Assembly: GCA_963717155.1 (NCBI GenBank)
Contig: OY970326.1
Span: forward strand, 3,348,001 to 3,412,000
Source of the DNA: G963717155 sp963717155
GTDB taxonomy: Bacteria > Actinomycetota > Thermoleophilia > Gaiellales > JALYLC01
Direction of reading: 5' to 3'
DNA: 64,000 nt
In this document: positions 60,368 through 64,000 of the stretch, one piece after another
Position numbering within the stretch: position 1 is the first letter of the stretch
Layout of the letters: each line of letters opens with the position of its first letter
Program-made: the position numbers and the translations under genes
Notes under the pieces: generated by a model
What the model saw: only the letters and a program-made list of their open reading frames with translations
The model's database searches: none
What the model was told of the DNA's origin: nothing

Positions 60368-61327
60368 ATGCTCGCGTACGCAGCTAAGAGGGTGTTCTTC
60401 CAGCTCCTGGTCTTGCTCGCCTCGTCAATCGTCATCTTCGGGATGCTCCGGCTCGCGCCGGGCGACCCGGCGGTGGTGCTGCTCGGCGGCCACACGCCCA
60501 CCAAGGCCGCGATCGACAACATCAACAAGAAGTACGACCTCAAGAAGCCACTGCCCGTGCAGTACGCGAAGTGGCTGTCGCGCGTCACGCGTGGCGACTT
60601 CGGCGAATCGATCTCGGCGCGCGACACGGTCTGGAACGTGCTGAAGCCGCGCCTCGAGACGACGGTGGTCCTCACCGTCTACGCCACGCTCATCATGATT
60701 CTCATCGGGATACCGCTCGGGATACTCAGCGCGGTCTTCCGCAACGGCTCGGTCGATGTTGCCGCGACGGCCGGCTCCCTGACGTTCGCCGCCGTGCCCG
60801 CGTACGTTGTGGGCCTGCTCCTGATCCTGGTGTTCGGCGTCGAGCTGCAGTGGTTCCCGACGCTCGGCGGCGGTGAGGGCGGCAACCTCGTCGGCCGGCT
60901 CGACCACCTCACGCTGCCGGCGATCGCGCTCGCGCTGTCGGCGATCGCGCTGATCAGCCGGGTCACGCGCGCGTCGATGATCTCGGCGCTCGACTCCGAG
61001 CACGTCGAGACCGCGCGTATCCGCGGGTTCTCCGAGCGGCGCGTGGTGTTCAAGCACGCGCTTCGAACGGCCCTCGTTCCCGTCGTGACGATCACGGGCG
61101 TGCAGGCGGGCTACCTGATCGCAGGCGCGATCCTGATCGAGTACACGTTCGGGTTGAACGGCATCGGGCAGCTGCTCGTGACGTCGGTGCAGAACCGCGA
61201 CTACGCGGTCGTACAGGCGATCGCGCTGATCATCGTGGCGGTGTTCCTCGTCATCAACCTCGTCGTGGACCTCCTGTACGGCGTGATCGATCCGCGCGTC
61301 AGGCTCGCGGGCAGGCGCGGTCGATGA
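60368..61327 (+). CDS. ABC transporter permease, DppB type
   Basis: The product is 319 residues. MLAYAAKRVFFQLLVLLASS leads to IFGMLRLAPGDPAVVLLGGH, the standard DppB opening. The EAA loop is SEHVETARIRGFSERRVVFK, and the C-terminus ends LLYGVIDPRVRLAGRRGR. Six membrane helices. It overlaps the DppC-type gene by ATGA. Confidence 0.94.
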   Translation: MLAYAAKRVFFQLLVLLASSIVIFGMLRLAPGDPAVVLLGGHTPTKAAIDNINKKYDLKKPLPVQYAKWLSRVTRGDFGESISARDTVWNVLKPRLETTVVLTVYATLIMILIGIPLGILSAVFRNGSVDVAATAGSLTFAAVPAYVVGLLLILVFGVELQWFPTLGGGEGGNLVGRLDHLTLPAIALALSAIALISRVTRASMISALDSEHVETARIRGFSERRVVFKHALRTALVPVVTITGVQAGYLIAGAILIEYTFGLNGIGQLLVTSVQNRDYAVVQAIALIIVAVFLVINLVVDLLYGVIDPRVRLAGRRGR

Positions 61328-62185
61328 GCGCGCTCCCAGCCGCACCGCCGCTGATCGCGCACGAGACGGATACCGACGAGCCGCGGCGCTGGTCGATCGT
61401 CACGGCGATCAGCGTCGCCGTGATCGCGATCATGGTGTTCGTCGCGATCTTCGCGCCCTGGATCGCACCCCAGAATCCGAACGAGGTGCACCTGCTGAAC
61501 GTCGTCTCGGGCCCGAGCTCGAGCCACTGGCTGGGCGCCGACAGCTCGGGCCGCGACATCCTCTCGCGGCTCATCTACGGCGCGCGCCTCTCGCTGCTCG
61601 GCCCCCTCTTCGTGATCCTCATCGCGACCGTGTTCGGCGTCCCGATGGGGCTGCTCGCAGGCTACAAGGGCGGCGTCATCGACGGCGTGCTCTCACGCGC
61701 AGGCGACGTGGTCTTCGCATTCCCACCGCTGCTGCTCGCGATCGTGATCGTCGCGACGTTCGGCACCGGGTTCCGGACGGCCGTCATCGCGGTCTCGGTC
61801 ACCTACGTGCCGTTGATGGCGCGCGTCGTGCGCTCGGCGACGCTGACCGAGCGCGAGAAGCCCTACATCGACGCATGCCGGGTGCAGGGATTCGGCGTCA
61901 TCCTGGACCTGCGGGCGCCACATCGCGCCGAGCCTCGCGCGGCTGATCAACAGCCAGCTCGCGGTGTACTTCGCCTACTCGCTGCTCGACCTCGCCGCGC
62001 TCTCGTTTCTCGGGCTCGGCACGCAGCCGCCCACGTCGGACTGGGGCGGCATGCTCTCGGACGCGCAACAGGGCATCTTCCAGTCGTGGACGGGGGTCAT
62101 CCCGCCCGCGCTCGCGATCGTGCTGCTCGTCGTCTCGTTCAGCCTGTTCGCCGATCGCATGGCAGACCGTAGCGAGCGGCGCTGA
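61324..62185 (+). CDS. ABC transporter permease, DppC type, one frameshift
   Basis: It starts at ATG 61324. The N-terminal membrane segment (IAIMVFVAIFAPWIAPQNPN) and signature LGADSSGRDILSRLIYGARL are intact. Near 61,905 the frame changes (restored HIAPSLARLINSQLAVYFAY), and the conserved SFLGLGTQPPTSDWGGM and last helix follow to the stop at 62185. About 286 residues when repaired. One missing or extra base in the EAA-loop region explains the break. Confidence 0.88.
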
Positions 62186-62187
62186 GC

Positions 62188-63196
62188 GTGGCCGGGCCAC
62201 TCGTCGAGCTCCGGCACGTCACGACCCGCCTTCGCACGGCCCAGGGCAGACGGGCCGCGCTCGTCGACGTCGACTGCACGATCGACCGCGGAGAGATCGT
62301 CGGTCTCGTCGGCGAGTCCGGGAGCGGCAAGTCGATGACGGCCCGCACGATCATCCGCGCCCTGCCGCGAGGCGCGACGACGACGGGCGACGTCCTGTTC
62401 GATGGCGAGGACATGCTGACCTGCTCGGCGCGGCGGTTGCGCGAGCTGCGAGGCCAGCGGCTCGCGATGATCTTCCAGGAGCCGCGCGCCTACGTCGACC
62501 CGCTCTGGCGCGTCGAGGACCACCTGACCGAGGGCATGCGCGTGCACGACCACGTCGATCGCGCGACCGCCCGCGACCGCGCGACCGAGCTGCTCGAGCA
62601 GGTGGGCATCGACGACGCGCGGCGACGTCTGCGGCAGTACCCGGGCGAGCTCTCGGGAGGCATGCTGCAGCGCGTGATGATCGCCGGTGCGCTTGCCGGC
62701 GACCCGGACCTCCTGATCGCGGACGAGGCCACGACGGCGCTGGACGTGACGACCCAGGCCGAGATCGTGCGCATCCTCGAGCCGTCTGCGCAGCGAGCGC
62801 GGACTCGCGGTGCTGTTCATCACGCACGACCTCGCGCTCGCCTCCACGATCTGCGACCGCATCTGCGTGATGTACGCGGGCCGCATCGTCGAGTCTCAGC
62901 GTCGGAGCGGTATCTTCGACACGCCGAGCCATCCGTACACGCATGCCCTGCTCGCCGCGCGCCCGAGCATCCACGCACGTCGCGAGGAGGGCCTGCAGGT
63001 CATCCCAGGCCGCCCGACGAGCGCGATGAACGCGCCGTCCGGCTGCGCGTTCCATCCGCGCTGTCCGTTCGCCGCCGAGGACGCCGGCTGCATGACCGTC
63101 GTCCCCACGCTCGAGCACGTCGACGCCACGCTCGTCGCCTGCCTGCGACACGAGCACGTGCGAAGAAGCCTCCTCGGCGAGGGGGTGTCGGCATGA
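62188..63196 (+). CDS. ABC transporter ATP-binding protein, DppD type, one frameshift
   Basis: It starts at GTG 62188, two bases after the permease stop. Walker A is GESGSGKS, Q-loop MIFQEPRAYVDPLWRV, signature LSGGMLQRVM, and Walker B LLIADEATTALDV. Near 62,782 the frame changes (restored LRSERGLAVLFITHDLALAS). The C-terminal part has HPYTHALLAARPSIHARREE and the cysteine cluster CAFHPRCPFAAEDAGC. About 335 residues when repaired. It overlaps the next ATPase by ATGA. Confidence 0.88.
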
Positions 63197-64000
63197 GCGA
63201 GCCCGCGCGCTCGTCGGACGTGCTCCTCGAGGTGACGGGTCTGCACAAGGAGTTCAGCCTGCGCGGGGGCTTCGGCCGGACGGCTGACGTGATCCACGCG
63301 GTTCGCGATCTCGATTTCACGCTCAACCGGCATGGCTCGCTCGCGATCGTGGGCGAGTCCGGGTCGGGGAAGACGACGACCGCGCGAATCATCGTCGGGC
63401 TCGAGACGGCGACCTCCGGGCGCGTGCAGTTCGAGGGACACGACCTCTCGGTGGCACCGAAGCGCGCCGAGCGGCGCGCACGCGCTCGCGACGTGCAGAT
63501 GGTCTTCCAGAACCCGTACGCATCCCTGAATCCCCGCGACACGGCCGAGCAGGCGCTCGCCGAGATGCTGTCGTTCCACCGCATCGTCCCGGCCCGCGCA
63601 CGCAAGGCGCGCATCGAGGAGCTGCTGCACCAGGTCGGCATCGACGAGCAGGAGGGTCGGCGCCGACCTCGCGAGCTCTCGGGCGGCCAGTGCCAGCGCA
63701 TCGCAATCGCGCGGGCGCTGGCGGCGGAACCGCAGCTGATCGTGCTCGACGAGGCAGTCTCGGCTCTCGACGTCTCGACGCAGGCCCAGATCCTGAACCT
63801 GCTCGCGAGCCTCCGGCGCAGCCTCAGCGTCACGCTGCTGATGATCTCGCACGACCTGGCCGTCGTCCGCCAGGTCGCCGACGACGTCGTGGTCATGCAT
63901 CGCGGCGAGGCGGTCGAGCGGGGCGCGGTCGAGCAGGTGTTGAGCGCGCCGCAGCACCCGTACACGCAGCGTCTGATCGCATCCGTCCCGGACGGGCCCG
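63193..64000 (+). CDS. ABC transporter ATP-binding protein, DppF type (cut by window end)
   Basis: It starts at ATG 63193 in an ATGA overlap and runs past the right edge, 269 codons visible. Walker A is GESGSGKTT, Q-loop MVFQNPYASLNPRD, signature LSGGQCQRIAIARAL (with Cys in place of the usual Arg), Walker B LIVLDEAVSALDV and H-loop LLMISHDLAVVR. The oligopeptide tail begins (HPYTQRLIASVP) and should continue with a cysteine cluster. It completes the second peptide-type importer. Confidence 0.92.
   Translation, partial: MSEPARSSDVLLEVTGLHKEFSLRGGFGRTADVIHAVRDLDFTLNRHGSLAIVGESGSGKTTTARIIVGLETATSGRVQFEGHDLSVAPKRAERRARARDVQMVFQNPYASLNPRDTAEQALAEMLSFHRIVPARARKARIEELLHQVGIDEQEGRRRPRELSGGQCQRIAIARALAAEPQLIVLDEAVSALDVSTQAQILNLLASLRRSLSVTLLMISHDLAVVRQVADDVVVMHRGEAVERGAVEQVLSAPQHPYTQRLIASVPDGP

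Noticed and set aside
1..64000. Mobile elements, prophage, CRISPR arrays, tRNA or rRNA genes, plasmid origins
   Set aside because: I found no transposase or integrase motifs, no regularly spaced direct repeats, no cloverleaf candidates in the gaps and no replication genes.

Overview
This 64 kb window is GC-rich, with G or C in most third codon positions and tightly packed, often overlapping genes (ATGA, GTGA, TTGA and TAGTG junctions). The gene families point to a chromosomal segment of a free-living actinobacterium: PspC-type histidine kinases, a DUF7144 membrane protein, a GAP-family protein, a PTPS/RibD/glycosyltransferase operon and many sugar and peptide ABC transporters. A deep branch such as Thermoleophilia is my inference from content only. 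I see no rRNA, tRNA, phage, IS element or CRISPR array. No stretch longer than about 225 bases lacks a plausible gene.

Layout. (1) 1-7.7 kb: a peptide-type catabolic operon with an FAD oxidase fragment, a family 5 solute-binding protein, two permeases, two ATPases, an M24 metallopeptidase and a cupin. (2) 7.8-16.6 kb: a PspC/PspC-kinase/NarL regulator operon, VOC proteins, a small ribbon-helix-helix protein, a PRC-barrel protein, a secreted alpha/beta hydrolase and a second NarL-type two-component system with a perfect palindrome in front of it. (3) 16.7-24.4 kb: a D-threonine aldolase-like enzyme, a sugar ABC transporter, a divergent LacI regulator with a clear operator, and a GH3 beta-glucosidase. 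(4) 24.4-31.6 kb: DUF2127 and GT39 membrane proteins, then a GH63-type and a GH13 glycosidase. (5) 31.7-42.8 kb: a glucose dehydrogenase, a flavoprotein that has lost its redox cysteines, PAP2 and lipid-kinase genes, an alcohol dehydrogenase, a 515-residue unknown, a potassium channel, a GAP protein, a SulP transporter and a methyltransferase. (6) 42.8-50.3 kb: a six-gene operon (MDR dehydrogenase, degenerate PTPS, glycosyltransferase, methyltransferase, flippase-like membrane protein, RibD-like reductase) facing a CDP-alcohol phosphotransferase/sulfatase fusion. It looks like a biosynthetic pathway with no product I can name. (7) 50.4-64 kb: a sugar catabolic region with an ALDH, an enolase-superfamily dehydratase, an FGGY kinase and a YihT-like (sulfofructose-phosphate aldolase family) aldolase. 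These are divergent from a ManA-like isomerase, an aminotransferase, a DeoR repressor and a second family 5 ABC transporter that runs off the window.

The two best candidates for undescribed biology are regions 6 and 7. Region 7 has the four activity classes of a sulfoglycolytic Embden-Meyerhof route (isomerase, kinase, aldolase, aldehyde dehydrogenase), but the isomerase and kinase come from other families than in E. coli. Region 6 pairs a pterin-synthase fold that has lost catalytic residues with lipid-head-group and glycosyl-transfer enzymes.

Caution: about thirteen genes carry one or more single-base frame changes, concentrated at 0-5.3 kb and 46-50 kb. Homology resumes in another frame each time. 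This looks like consensus indel error rather than biology, so those genes are described as single genes with their breaks noted.
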